The notes: generated by a model not told the origin, from the letters alone. Shown: positions 26,937 to 35,524, numbered from the stretch's first letter. The stretch is DNA of 37,388 nt from Actinophytocola sp. (GCA_009377475.1 WHTY01000044.1:1-37388), one strand, 5' to 3'. Made by a program: numbers and translations.

Positions 26937-27594
26937 GCTTGGTCAGCGCGCGGTGCTGACACACCCGCACCGCGCTGGGGGAGACCGAGATCGCCTCCGC
27001 CGTCTCCGCGACGGAGAGCCCAACGATCAGCCGCAGCGTCAGCACCTCGCGCTGTGTCTCGGACAGCGTGTGCAACAGCTCGCCGAGCTGCTGCCCCAGC
27101 TCCGACCGCAGCAGCTGCTGCTCGGGGCTTTGGGTGTCGACGCCGATGTCGGGGACGTCGGACACCGGCAGCGAGCGGTCCCTGGAGCGCTTGCGGTGGA
27201 AGTCCATGATCTTGTGCGTCGCGATGCCGTAGACGAAGCCGAGGAAGCTCGCCCCGCTCGACCGGTACAACGGCAGCGCCGTCAGCACCGCGAGGCATAC
27301 CTCCTGCGCGACGTCGTCCGCGGAGGAGAACGTGCTCAGCGCACGCCCGATGCGGGCGCGACAGTAGCGCACGATGATCGGCCGCAGCGCAGCGAGCAGG
27401 TCGTCCACCGCGTACCGGTCGCCCTTCTTGGCCGCCTCGACCATGAGGGCATAAGGATCGGCGGGGTCAACAGCGTCAGTGGGCGTGTCGGATACCGCCG
27501 CTGGCGCGACCTCCGGCGCGACCGTGCGCTCGGAGACGGCCGCTCGCCGCACATGAAAATTGCCAAACGGAATGCTCGCGCTATAGCCAGACAT
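26866..27594 (-). CDS. shbA: RNA polymerase sigma factor, ShbA/SigD type
   Basis: 242 residues, ATG start at 27594; later starts are possible because ~45 N-terminal residues are unconserved-looking. Region 2 spans ~50-120 (DDVAQEVCLAVLTALPLYR, ATHKIMDFHRKRSRDRS) and region 4 ~165-225 (LSETQREVLTLRLIVGLSVA, SPSAVRVCQHRALTKLRNRL). The pattern fits the ShbA group, which in Streptomyces drives transcription of the principal sigma gene hrdB; that role is inferred. The last 23 codons lie inside the convergent dehydrogenase gene. Confidence 0.82.
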   Translation of the reverse strand: MSGYSASIPFGNFHVRRAAVSERTVAPEVAPAAVSDTPTDAVDPADPYALMVEAAKKGDRYAVDDLLAALRPIIVRYCRARIGRALSTFSSADDVAQEVCLAVLTALPLYRSSGASFLGFVYGIATHKIMDFHRKRSRDRSLPVSDVPDIGVDTQSPEQQLLRSELGQQLGELLHTLSETQREVLTLRLIVGLSVAETAEAISVSPSAVRVCQHRALTKLRNRLTARVGSGALGTSRTLTLD

Positions 27595-27665
27595 CTCGAC
27601 CCCTAAGCGAATACACCAAGACTTAGGTGCCGTCGGGGTCTCGGACGACGCGAATCACGCTGAGT

Positions 27666-27702
27666 GTGGGGCTCACCCGTATGATTCGGGCAATTGCCCC
27701 AC
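27666..27702 (-). terminator. Two-tier hairpin between sigma operons
   Basis: Outer stem GTGGGGC (27666-27672) with GCCCCAC (27696-27702); inner stem CCCG (27676-27679) with CGGG (27687-27690). It lies 76 bases past the end of the small membrane-protein gene and upstream of shbA. A terminator or a regulatory structure for shbA are both possible. Confidence 0.45.
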
Positions 27703-27777
27703 GGACATACTAACCGCCACGGACGAGTGTCACCATACGTACATTCAGGCGATAATATCGCTGGACGACGCCGCCCG

Positions 27778-28080
27778 TTAGATGACCGTAAGTAGCCCGA
27801 TCAAGGCCCCGGTTGCTACCCCAAGCAGCACAGCGAGCACCGCCACCCAGCCCAGGCTGATGTCCGGTATATTCGATTCAACCGAACTTTGCTGGTCAGC
27901 GCCGGTCGACCTGGCAGTCCGGCCACTCGGTAATTCGTCGGCGACGACGCTGGCGTTACCACCGGTTTGACCAGCCTTGGCGCGCAGCGCCTCCGCGATT
28001 AACTCTTCTGGGCTATTTTCGGTCACCGCACCGTTGCTATCGCCGGGCTCGTGACTCGATTCGGGCCGCGACTCGTTCAC
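27778..28080 (-). CDS. Small one-helix membrane protein coupled to a sigma factor
   Basis: 100 residues, GTG start overlapping the stop of the sigma gene (GTGA), so the pair is translationally coupled. The first ~75 residues are hydrophilic and Ser/Glu-rich; an early segment (EELIAEALRAKAG) may form a helix. A single transmembrane helix (LGWVAVLAVLLGVATGALIG) closes the protein. There is no zinc-binding anti-sigma motif. By position it may be an anti-sigma factor or membrane tether, but nothing in its sequence proves that. Confidence 0.75.
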   Translation of the reverse strand: MNESRPESSHEPGDSNGAVTENSPEELIAEALRAKAGQTGGNASVVADELPSGRTARSTGADQQSSVESNIPDISLGWVAVLAVLLGVATGALIGLLTVI

Positions 28081-28658
28081 TGCTGCTGGGCTTCCGACAT
28101 CGCGCGCTGCAACGCTTCCAGCGCCCTGCTCGCGGTCGACTTCACGGTGCCCTTCGAGATGCCTGCCGCATCGGCGATCTCGGCCTCGCTGAGCCCGCCG
28201 TAGTAGCGCAGCACCAGCACCTCCCGCTGCCTCGGCGGCAGCACGCCGAGCGCGTTGACGACGGCCTGGTGCTCGGTGGACAGCATCGCGAGGCTTTCGG
28301 CGGAGCGCGCGGTCACCGCGTGCGGCGGCACATACTCGCGTGCGGTCTTGCGCCGCCGCAGCACGCTGCGCGAGCCGTTGACGACGGCGGTGCGCAGATA
28401 GCCGATCGCCGCGGCCTCGTCGCGCAGTTTCCCCCAGTTGCGGTGCAGTCCGGTGAACGCCTCCTGCACGACGTCTTCCGCCGTTGCCGCCTCGTCGACG
28501 AGCAGGATCGCGAGGCGGACGAGGCGCATCCGGTGCACCCGGTAGAGATCTTCGAGGGTGACGGGCATGCCAGGATCGGTCTGCCCGTCCGGCGCGTCGA
28601 TCGCGCGGAGGTGGCCAAGCGTGCGCTCAACGGTGCGCTCCGCACTGCGCTCCGGCAT
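28077..28658 (-). CDS. SigE-family (ECF-like) RNA polymerase sigma factor
   Basis: 193 residues from the ATG at 28658, which has a strong AAAGGGGG site 8 bases upstream. Region 2: LYRVHRMRLVRLAILLVDEA and AEDVVQEAFTGLHRNW (~30-75). Region 4: LPPRQREVLVLRYYGGLSEA and ISKGTVKSTASRALEALQ (~130-180). It is the type usually annotated SigE family in Streptomyces and relatives and acts on a small regulon; the signal is unknown. The downstream one-helix protein is probably its partner. Confidence 0.9.
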   Translation of the reverse strand: MPERSAERTVERTLGHLRAIDAPDGQTDPGMPVTLEDLYRVHRMRLVRLAILLVDEAATAEDVVQEAFTGLHRNWGKLRDEAAAIGYLRTAVVNGSRSVLRRRKTAREYVPPHAVTARSAESLAMLSTEHQAVVNALGVLPPRQREVLVLRYYGGLSEAEIADAAGISKGTVKSTASRALEALQRAMSEAQQQ

Positions 28659-28797
28659 GCCGCATCCCCCTTTCCGCCGGTCGGAGCCGGTATGTCCCAG
28701 AGTATCCACAGCCCATCGACGTCACGTTACGCGCACGCCCGACCACGCGCGCGTGTCGCTCGCGGACCGCGCGGTTTGCCGAAGGCACTGACTCGCG

Positions 28798-28803
28798 TAG
28801 CTT
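28798..28803 (+). promoter_or_regulatory. -10 element for leaderless YCII gene
   Basis: TAGCTT ends 8 bases before the ATG at 28812, and no ribosome-binding site is present. Confidence 0.4.
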
Positions 28804-28811
28804 GCACTCCC

Positions 28812-29090
28812 ATGGCGTGGTACCTGGTTGAGATTCGCTATGTGCAGGACAAGATGCCGGAGGTCCGGCCGCGACACCGCGAGTTCCTCGCGGCGCTTGC
28901 CGCCAACGGCACGGTGGCCATCGCTGGCCCGCTCGGGGACGACTCCGGCGGCGTCGTGCTGATCGAAGCCGCCGACCTCGACGCGTTGCACCAGATCATC
29001 GACAACGACCCCTACCACCTGGAAGGGGCCATCGCCGAGCGGTCGGTGCGTGAGTTCAAGCCGGTCCTCGGCGCCTGGGTGCCTGGCTGA
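28812..29090 (+). CDS. YCII-family protein
   Basis: 92 residues from the ATG at 28812. It is a compact ferredoxin-like alpha/beta fold with the conserved RPRHREFL (His-Arg/Asp region, ~21-28) and GPLGDDSGGVVLIEA, then NDPYHLEGAI, where the Asp-Pro-Tyr turn is typical. YCII proteins are small putative enzymes related to muconolactone isomerase and chlorohydrolase partners; the substrate is unknown. The open frame upstream lacks a plausible start and runs antisense to the sigma gene. Confidence 0.88.
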   Translation: MAWYLVEIRYVQDKMPEVRPRHREFLAALAANGTVAIAGPLGDDSGGVVLIEAADLDALHQIIDNDPYHLEGAIAERSVREFKPVLGAWVPG

Positions 29091-29104
29091 CCGGCGGTTC
29101 GCAG

Positions 29105-29161
29105 ATGCGATGAAGGGCTTCTTTGTGACGGCTGGCGCCACAAAGAAGCCCTTCATCGCAT
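29105..29161. terminator. Perfect 23-bp-stem bidirectional terminator
   Basis: Arms 29105-29127 and 29139-29161 are fully complementary with an 11-base loop; the arm core is GAAGGGCTTCTTTGTG. It lies between the convergent YCII gene and the chaplin-like gene, 15 and 12 bases from their stops. Confidence 0.92.
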
Positions 29162-29172
29162 TCATTGAGGGA

Positions 29173-32100
29173 TCAGGCCTGGATCGACTTGCCGGTCAGC
29201 ATGCCGAGGAACTTGGCGAACATCCCCTTGACGCCGGTCTGCGTCGTCTCGCTACGCGCGGGCAGCGAGTCAACGGCGGGCAGCGCCATGTCCACGCCCG
29301 ACAGCTCGGTCGAGATGGGCAGCTCACCCGACAGCGGCAGCTCCGGGAGCGCGTCAACGTCGGTCGGCAGCGAGCCAGCGCCCGGCAGAGCCGGAGCGGC
29401 AGGCAGGTCGCGGCCAGCCGGGACGGGCAGGCCACCGGTCGGCAGGCCCTGCATCGGCAGGCCCTGCGTCGGCAGGCCCTGCGTCGGCAGGCTGTCGACA
29501 CCCGGCAGCGCGGGCAGCTCACCCGACAGCGGCAGCTCCGGGAGCGCGTCAACGTCGGTCGGCAGCGCGGGCAGCTCGCCAGCGGCGGGCACGTCCGTCG
29601 GCAGCGAGCCAGCGCCCGGCAGAGCCGGAGCCGCAGGCAGGTCGCGGCCAGCCGGGACGGGCAGGCCGTCGAGGCCGGGCAGACCGTCCAGCGACAGGCC
29701 GCCGAGGCCAGGCAGCTCGCCAGCGCCGGGCAGCTCACCCGACAGCGGCAGCTCCGGGAGCGCGTCAACGTCGGTCGGCAGCGCGGGCAGTTCGCCAGCG
29801 GCGGGCACGTCCGTCGGCAGCGAGCCAGCGCCCGGCAGAGCCGGAGCGGCAGGCAGGTCGCGGCCAGCCGGGACGGGCAGGCCGTCGAGGCCGGGCAGAC
29901 CGTCCAGCGACAGGCCGTCGAGGCCAGGCAGCTCGCCAGCGCCGGGGACGCCACCAGTGGGCAGGCCAGGCGCGGGCAGCGGCATGTCGACACCAGGCGC
30001 GGCCGGGGCCGCGATCGGCATCATCGCGGGGCTGACGTCGGTCGGCAGACCGGCACGCTCCGAACGCAGCGGCGACGCCGGGGCGGCGGCCATCTTGTTC
30101 AGTGCGGGCACGCTGTCGATCGACATCTCAGAGCCGTTGAGCGGCAGGTTGATCTGCGGCTCGGCGGTGTCCAGGTTGATGCTGGTCACGTTGGTGCCGA
30201 TGGCCAGCGCCTCGCCGAGCAGCGGTGCCGAGAAGTTGTAGATCTGCACCAGGCCGCCGATCGGCAGCTCGGTGTTTGTCCCGGAAAGGCTGTTCTGGTC
30301 GCCAGCCGTGGTCGCCTCGCCGCCTGTGACACCCGTGGTGGTGTTGTCGCCGATGCCGTGCGAGACGCCACCCAGCGTGCCTGCGTTGCCGAAGACCTGC
30401 GCCACCGCAGCGGCGGGCACATCGAAGATGTTGCCAGAAAGCGAGCCGGACTCACCCGAGGTCAGGATGTCGCCACCGGACGTCGAGTCGGTGGTGTTGG
30501 TGCCGACGCCGTCCGCGTTCGCCACAACGCTGGCCGCGTTGCCGAAGGCCTGGGCGACGGGCAGCCCCTGCACGCCGAGCGCGTTGCCGGAGCCGGAAGC
30601 CTCGTCACCCGCGGTCGTGGTGTCGCCACCAGCCTCGGAGACGACCTCGTTAGCGCCTTCACCCGACGCGCTGCCGATGAACGATGCGGCGTTGCCGAAC
30701 GCCGTGCCAGCACCGCTGAGCGGGGCGTAGACGACGTTGCCGCCGAGCGAGCCGCCCGTGCCGTCGGTGTCGGCGTCGCCGCCAGCGGCCGCCTCGGTCA
30801 CGTTGAACGCGGTGCCGTCGGCCTGGCCGATCCAGGACGCGCCCATGCCGTGACCCTGCAACGGCGTCGCAAGCGCGCCGTTGGCGATGTTGCCGGAGCC
30901 GACGCCTTCCGAGCCGTTCCCCTCGGCGGTGCCGCCAGCGGTGGTCGAGGAGCTGGCCTCGGCCGAGCCGGACGCGTTGCCGCCCCACACGCCGCCGATG
31001 CCGAACGCCTGCGCGGGCGACGCGCTCGCGATCTGGCCGACGTTACCGGAGAGCGTGCCGCCCTCGCCGGAGCCGGTGTAGTCGCCACCTGCGGTCGTCG
31101 TGTTGTCGGCGCTGGCTTGGCCGTGGCCCTCACCGATCCAGGCACCACCGATGCCGAAGCCCTGCACCGGCTGCGCGATCGGCGTGGCGATCACGTTCGA
31201 GCTGCCGGTGCCGTTGTCGTCGGAGGTGTTGCCGTCGCCACCAGCGTTGACGACCTTGGTCTCGGACGCGGTGCCGGTGCCGGAGCCACCCCAGGCGCCG
31301 CCGACGCCGAACAGCTCACCAGGCGAGGCGACCGGCGTCTGCACGATGTTGCCGCCGACCGTGGAGTCGTCACCGGTCGAGCCGTTGTAGCCACCGGCGT
31401 CGACCAGCTTGTCCTCGGTGGCCTCCGCCTCTGCGGTGCCGATCCAGGTGCCACCGACGCCGAACGCCTCGACCGGCGAAGCCAGCGGGGCGTGCACCGA
31501 GTTGCCGCCACCGGTGGAGCCGGTGCCGGAGGTGTAGGTGCCGCTACCAGCCTCAGCACTGTTGGAGTTCTCGCACTGGGTGCTTGACGCGATGCCGATC
31601 CAGCTGCCTGCGCTGCAGAACACCTCGATCGGGGCGGCGACCGGCGCGTCGGCCATGTTGCCGGACACCACGCTGTCCTCACCCGATGTGTTGGAGAAGG
31701 CGCCTGCCTCGGTCTCGGTCGACTGCGAGGTACCGCCCTCGGCCTTCGCGTCGCTGCCAGCGGCCGCGGTGCCAATCCAGGTGCCTGCGATGCCGTGCCC
31801 TGTCAGGTTGCCTGCACCCTGCGGCTGGGCGATGTTGCCGGAGCCGACGCCGCCATCGCCATCGGTCTGGATGTAGGTGTCGATGTCGTTCAGGCCGGTC
31901 TGCGTGCCACCGGCCGTCGCATCGGTGCTTGACTCGGCGCCTGCGGTCTCCGCGCCGCCGATCCAGCTACCCGCGTTGTTGTTGAACCCGCCTGCCGCGG
32001 CCAGCGGGCCACCGCCAGCGTTGCCGGAGAGGACACCGTCGGAGCCGACGGTCTCCAGGTAGCCACCGCTGTGCGCGGACGAGTCGGCAGAGTTGCCGTC

Positions 32101-32787
32101 CGACTCCGTCGTGCCGCCAGCGGAAAGCGCGTTGTTGTTGCCCTGCAACGGCGTCGCGGCCTGCCCGGCGAGGATGTTGCCGGAGATCGTGCCTTCCGAC
32201 CCGTCCGTCTCGACGTTGCCGCCGGTGGTGGTCTCCTGCTGGGCGGAGTTGCCCGACGTCGTGGCGTCACCGAGGAGCGCACCGGCGTTGTTCGCGATCT
32301 GCACCGGGGCGGCCCAGTCGAGGTCGACGACGTTGCCCGCGAGGGGGGCACCGCTGCCGTCCGTGCTGATGTTGTTGGTGCCGTCGTAGGTCTGGGTGGA
32401 GTCGCCGCCCGTGGTCTCGGCGTCGCCGAGCACGCCAGCGGCGTTGTTGGTCATCTGCACCGGCACGGCGAGGTCGGCATTGACGCGGTTCCCGTGGAAG
32501 GGGTCGTCCTTGGCGATGTCGCTCTGCTCGTAGGCGTCGACCACCGGGTCGGTGACGTCCTTGGTGCTGATGGTCTCCTGCAGTTCGGGAGCTTCCTGCT
32601 GCTCCCCGGTCAGGGTGCCCATGTTGTTGTTCGAGATGTCGACCGGGACGGCGATCCCACCGTCGATGGGGCTGGCCGGACGATCCGGATCAACGTTCTC
32701 GTCCGCGGATGCGATGCCGGTGCCCAGCATGAACATCCCGCCGGTCACGAGCGCGGTCTGAATACCGCGCTTCGCCCACTTATGCAT
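29173..32787 (-). CDS. Giant secreted protein with ~15 chaplin-like repeats
   Basis: 1,204 residues from the ATG at 32787, with AAGGAG 8 bases upstream; the 34-codon upstream extension is rejected. A signal peptide (MHKWAKRG ... GIASA) is probably cut after Ala28. From ~40 to ~870 there are about 15 units of ~50-60 residues with the core SGNxxxxPxAxPVxxFGxGGxWIG followed by a Gly/Thr/Ser linker, for example GSLSGNIFDVPAAAVAQVFG. This resembles the chaplin domain of aerial-hyphae amyloid proteins, but the chaplin Cys pair survives in only one unit (Cys391 and Cys405). From ~880 to the end the protein is a Leu-Pro-rich repeat region (LPGLDGLPVPAGRDLPAAP) and ends MFAKFLGMLTGKSIQA. No LPxTG sortase signal is seen. 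Role inferred: a surface or sheath protein. Confidence 0.85.
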   Translation of the reverse strand: MHKWAKRGIQTALVTGGMFMLGTGIASADENVDPDRPASPIDGGIAVPVDISNNNMGTLTGEQQEAPELQETISTKDVTDPVVDAYEQSDIAKDDPFHGNRVNADLAVPVQMTNNAAGVLGDAETTGGDSTQTYDGTNNISTDGSGAPLAGNVVDLDWAAPVQIANNAGALLGDATTSGNSAQQETTTGGNVETDGSEGTISGNILAGQAATPLQGNNNALSAGGTTESDGNSADSSAHSGGYLETVGSDGVLSGNAGGGPLAAAGGFNNNAGSWIGGAETAGAESSTDATAGGTQTGLNDIDTYIQTDGDGGVGSGNIAQPQGAGNLTGHGIAGTWIGTAAAGSDAKAEGGTSQSTETEAGAFSNTSGEDSVVSGNMADAPVAAPIEVFCSAGSWIGIASSTQCENSNSAEAGSGTYTSGTGSTGGGNSVHAPLASPVEAFGVGGTWIGTAEAEATEDKLVDAGGYNGSTGDDSTVGGNIVQTPVASPGELFGVGGAWGGSGTGTASETKVVNAGGDGNTSDDNGTGSSNVIATPIAQPVQGFGIGGAWIGEGHGQASADNTTTAGGDYTGSGEGGTLSGNVGQIASASPAQAFGIGGVWGGNASGSAEASSSTTAGGTAEGNGSEGVGSGNIANGALATPLQGHGMGASWIGQADGTAFNVTEAAAGGDADTDGTGGSLGGNVVYAPLSGAGTAFGNAASFIGSASGEGANEVVSEAGGDTTTAGDEASGSGNALGVQGLPVAQAFGNAASVVANADGVGTNTTDSTSGGDILTSGESGSLSGNIFDVPAAAVAQVFGNAGTLGGVSHGIGDNTTTGVTGGEATTAGDQNSLSGTNTELPIGGLVQIYNFSAPLLGEALAIGTNVTSINLDTAEPQINLPLNGSEMSIDSVPALNKMAAAPASPLRSERAGLPTDVSPAMMPIAAPAAPGVDMPLPAPGLPTGGVPGAGELPGLDGLSLDGLPGLDGLPVPAGRDLPAAPALPGAGSLPTDVPAAGELPALPTDVDALPELPLSGELPGAGELPGLGGLSLDGLPGLDGLPVPAGRDLPAAPALPGAGSLPTDVPAAGELPALPTDVDALPELPLSGELPALPGVDSLPTQGLPTQGLPMQGLPTGGLPVPAGRDLPAAPALPGAGSLPTDVDALPELPLSGELPISTELSGVDMALPAVDSLPARSETTQTGVKGMFAKFLGMLTGKSIQA
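29521..29952 (-). repeat. Tandem 216-bp direct repeat in the chaplin-like gene
   Basis: Two nearly identical 216-base (72-codon) copies, 29521-29736 and 29737-29952, differ at only a few bases. A third shortened copy starts at 29326. They encode the Leu-Pro-rich C-terminal part (residues ~946-1089). Confidence 0.85.
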
Positions 32788-32823
32788 TAGAGGTACTCCT
32801 TGATTGGGATTTATCTTCGGGGT

Positions 32824-32838
32824 TGCGAACTTTTCGCA
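32824..32838 (-). promoter_or_regulatory. Small palindrome in the leader of the chaplin-like gene
   Basis: TGCGAA, 3 bases, TTCGCA, about 37-51 bases upstream of the start codon. It could be an operator or a leader hairpin. Confidence 0.35.
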
Positions 32839-32914
32839 GGGAGAGATGTCAGGCGGTAGCCATGACGAATTCGGGCAGGCGCTGTCCAAACGCGCGTTGC
32901 CCTAGGAAATGACC

Positions 32915-33961
32915 TCAGTCAGGAGTGACGCCGGGCTGGCGGCCCGGCTCGAACGGCGCGGCAGCCGCGCCGGTAAGGGCCTTGGTCGCCGCAGCGGCGA
33001 TCAAGGCGAAACCCGAGCCGGAGGTGACGGCGAACGGCGAACCGTCCGCGTGCCCGCCGGTGGCACCACCATGGGCGGGCGCGGACGGCGCAGCAGGCGC
33101 ACCTGCCGGCAGCCGCAGTGGGCTGCCGTCGCTCGGGGAGTCATTGACATCGGACGCCGCGACGGTGTCGGCGTCGCGGTCGACGCTGCCGCCAGCCGCC
33201 GCCAGAATCTGGGCGGCCTGCTCGGCGGCATCGTCGGCGAGGAAAGAGTTGTCGGCCACCGAGCCGCCAACGCCAGCGGGAACGCTCGGCGCGGGCATCG
33301 GCATCGGGGCGGCGCCTTCGGCGATGCCGCCGGGAAGGCCGGGCAGCACGTCGTCGGCTGCCGGGTGGAGCCAGTTGTCGAGCTTGTCGCGCAGCTTGTT
33401 GAAGTGCGCGGCGTCGTTCAGCGTGCCGTCTAGGCCGAGGTCATCCCGACCAGGCTGCTGGTAGTCGAGCGCGAAAAGGTCGCCGAGCATCTTGGCGATG
33501 CCGTCGGCGGTCGCGTGCATGTGGCCGTTGAGGCCTAGCGAGCTGGCGGTCTGGTGGACCGACGACGAGTCGTCCGCGGCGTCGGCGTTCTCGGCGTCCA
33601 CGTTGGTCGTGTCGTCGGCGTTCTCGCGGTCAGGCTTGCCGCCCTTGTCGTCGGCGGCGGGGCCGGGCTCGTTGTTCGTCCGCAGCGCGTCGTGCACGCG
33701 GTTGACGCCGTCGTCCACGCCCTGCATCCCGTTGCGCACGGTCTGCTTGCCGTCGGTGACGACGTCGTTGACCTTGACGAGCCGGGAGCCGCCGAACCAG
33801 GAGTTGTCGTCCGAGTCGTGCTCCGCACTGGCGACGGCGGTGGTCATGGCCCACGCCGCGACGCTGGCGGCGATGGCGCCGCCGACCACGGTGAGCACGC
33901 GCAGGCACCAGCGACGGACGCGACTCGCGCGCTCCTGCTTCGCTGTTGCCACTGCGTTCAC
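32915..33961 (-). CDS. Secreted protein of unknown function, partner of chaplin-like gene
   Basis: 348 residues from the GTG at 33961, with AAAGGA 6 bases upstream. A basic N-terminus (RASRVRRWCLRVL) and a hydrophobic core lead to a signal-peptide site at ASA/EHD near residue 46. The mature protein starts with NSWFGGSRLVKVNDVVTDGK, has an acidic Asp/Asn/Glu-rich middle, a helical part (HFNKLRDKLDNWLHPAADD), then a Pro/Ala/Gly-rich region. It ends with a short hydrophobic stretch (GSGFALIAAAATKALTGAAA). No known domain is recognised. It lies 127 bases upstream of the chaplin-like gene on the same strand, so a shared surface role is inferred. Confidence 0.75.
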   Translation of the reverse strand: MNAVATAKQERASRVRRWCLRVLTVVGGAIAASVAAWAMTTAVASAEHDSDDNSWFGGSRLVKVNDVVTDGKQTVRNGMQGVDDGVNRVHDALRTNNEPGPAADDKGGKPDRENADDTTNVDAENADAADDSSSVHQTASSLGLNGHMHATADGIAKMLGDLFALDYQQPGRDDLGLDGTLNDAAHFNKLRDKLDNWLHPAADDVLPGLPGGIAEGAAPMPMPAPSVPAGVGGSVADNSFLADDAAEQAAQILAAAGGSVDRDADTVAASDVNDSPSDGSPLRLPAGAPAAPSAPAHGGATGGHADGSPFAVTSGSGFALIAAAATKALTGAAAAPFEPGRQPGVTPD

Positions 33962-34275
33962 GGGGGTCCTTTGGTCGGTCGGCTTCGAGACGACTGGGCG
34001 TGCTGTATCGCAACTCGATTTCTCGCTGCGATCGGGAAGTAGCACGTCGTATTCGCGTCAACACCTCACGTGGTGCGTGGCAACGACACTGGCAAACAGC
34101 CGGTAGGTTTTGCACGCTCGACACGAGCAGTGCCCCCCATCGTGTGACAAACACTCTGTGCAGTCGAGTGTCACGGCGTGTGATCAACCCTGACGGCTCC
34201 CGGTTACTGATCAGTACGTCACGCTTCCGGCGAATCCTTGTGCCGACGCGACACGCGGCCAGCTAACGTTGCGCC
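33962..34275. other. Divergent promoter region with palindromes
   Basis: 314 bases without a gene, between the secreted-protein gene and the AI-2E gene. It contains the perfect 12-base palindrome TACTGATCAGTA (34205-34216) and a spaced inverted pair GTGACA (34144-34149) / TGTCAC (34169-34174). Either may be a regulator site. Confidence 0.4.
34264..34269 (+). promoter_or_regulatory. -10 element for leaderless AI-2E family gene
   Basis: TAACGT ends 6 bases before the GTG at 34276, with no ribosome-binding site between. Confidence 0.5.
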
Positions 34276-35511
34276 GTGTCCGAGAAGAGAGCGCAGCGCA
34301 CCGACCCCGCCCAGACCGGAGCCGTTTCGACGCCCACCAGCGACGTGACCAGCATGATTCCCGTCGGTCTTCGGCTCAGCGCCGCGTTCGCGTGGCGACT
34401 GCTCGTCGTCGCGGCGGCGATCGGCGTCGTCATCTGGCTCGTCGGCCAACTCGCGCTGGTGACGACGACGCTCGCGGTGGCGTTGCTACTCGCCGCGTTG
34501 ATGGCGCCCGTTGTGGACCTACTCGTTCGGAAGGTCGGGTTGCCTCGGGGGCTTGCCGTCGCCGCGACCCTCATCAGCGGCCTTGCGATCCTCGCCGGGC
34601 TGGTGACGTTCGTCGTCGTCCAGTTCACCGATGGCCTGCCAGCGTTGCGGGAGCAGCTCAACCGCAGCTTCGACCAGGTCGAACGCTGGCTCAGCGAGGG
34701 ACCGCTCAGGCTGGGCGCCACCGACATCAACGACCTGATCGGCCAGGTCGTTTCCTATGTGCAGCAGAACCAGGGCACGATCACGACAAGCGCGTTGACC
34801 ACGGCGGGCGCGGTGGGCGAGTTCCTCACCGGCCTCCTGCTCACGCTGTTCATCCTCATCTTCTTCCTGCTGCACGGCGAGGACATCTGGTCGTTCCTGG
34901 TCAAGGCGGTGCCCGGCAACGCGCGGCGGCAGGCGGACGTCGCCGGCAGGCGCGGGTTCGCGTCGCTGGTCAGCTACGTGCGCGCCACCGCGATCGTCGC
35001 CGTCGTCGACGCCGTCGGAATCGGCATCGGGCTGTGGATTCTCGGCGTGCCGCTGGTGGTGCCGCTGGCGACGTTGGTCTTCCTCGGCGCGTTCATCCCG
35101 ATCATCGGTGCCGTCATCACCGGGGCTATCGCGGTGTTGGTCGCGCTGGTGACCGTCGGGTGGATCAAGGCCCTGATCGCGCTCGCGGTCGTCATCGCGG
35201 TGATGCAGTTGGAGAGCCACGTGCTCCAGCCGCTGCTGCTCGGCAGGGCGGTGAAGATCCACCCGCTCGCGGTGATCCTGGCGATCACGGCCGGTCTGGT
35301 CATCGCGGGCATCACCGGGGCGCTGGTGTCCGTGCCGTTGGTGGCGGTGTTGAACGCGGGCGCGAAGTCGCTGATCTCCGACGACGAGGCGCTGATCGGG
35401 GAAGAGGTGCCGGTGCTCGCGCGAGGCGGGTCCGCGCCGGACATCGTGACGGAGCCGTCCGAAGACGACGCGGCGGACGCGGAGGACGGCGACGCGGCGG
35501 ACCGCGACTGA
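34276..35511 (+). CDS. AI-2E family transporter (PF01594 type)
   Basis: 411 residues, GTG start. About eight hydrophobic helices with the AI-2E family pattern: paired N-terminal helices (WRLLVVAAAIGVVIWLVGQL), a large hydrophilic loop (~115-175), then LVVPLATLVFLGAFIPIIGA and a Gln-rich re-entrant segment VMQLESHVLQPLLLGRAVKI. The tail is acidic. Family members export autoinducer-2-like molecules, act as Na+/H+ antiporters or have unknown substrates, so no specific cargo is assigned. It is followed directly by a type A repeat element. Confidence 0.92.
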   Translation: MSEKRAQRTDPAQTGAVSTPTSDVTSMIPVGLRLSAAFAWRLLVVAAAIGVVIWLVGQLALVTTTLAVALLLAALMAPVVDLLVRKVGLPRGLAVAATLISGLAILAGLVTFVVVQFTDGLPALREQLNRSFDQVERWLSEGPLRLGATDINDLIGQVVSYVQQNQGTITTSALTTAGAVGEFLTGLLLTLFILIFFLLHGEDIWSFLVKAVPGNARRQADVAGRRGFASLVSYVRATAIVAVVDAVGIGIGLWILGVPLVVPLATLVFLGAFIPIIGAVITGAIAVLVALVTVGWIKALIALAVVIAVMQLESHVLQPLLLGRAVKIHPLAVILAITAGLVIAGITGALVSVPLVAVLNAGAKSLISDDEALIGEEVPVLARGGSAPDIVTEPSEDDAADAEDGDAADRD

Positions 35512-35524
35512 CGGCGCGTCGTGC

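Noticed and set aside
29173..32787. Sortase-anchored (LPxTG) surface protein
   Set aside because: LPTQG and LPTGG strings are internal repeat pieces, not an LPxTG followed by a hydrophobic helix and basic tail at the C-terminus.
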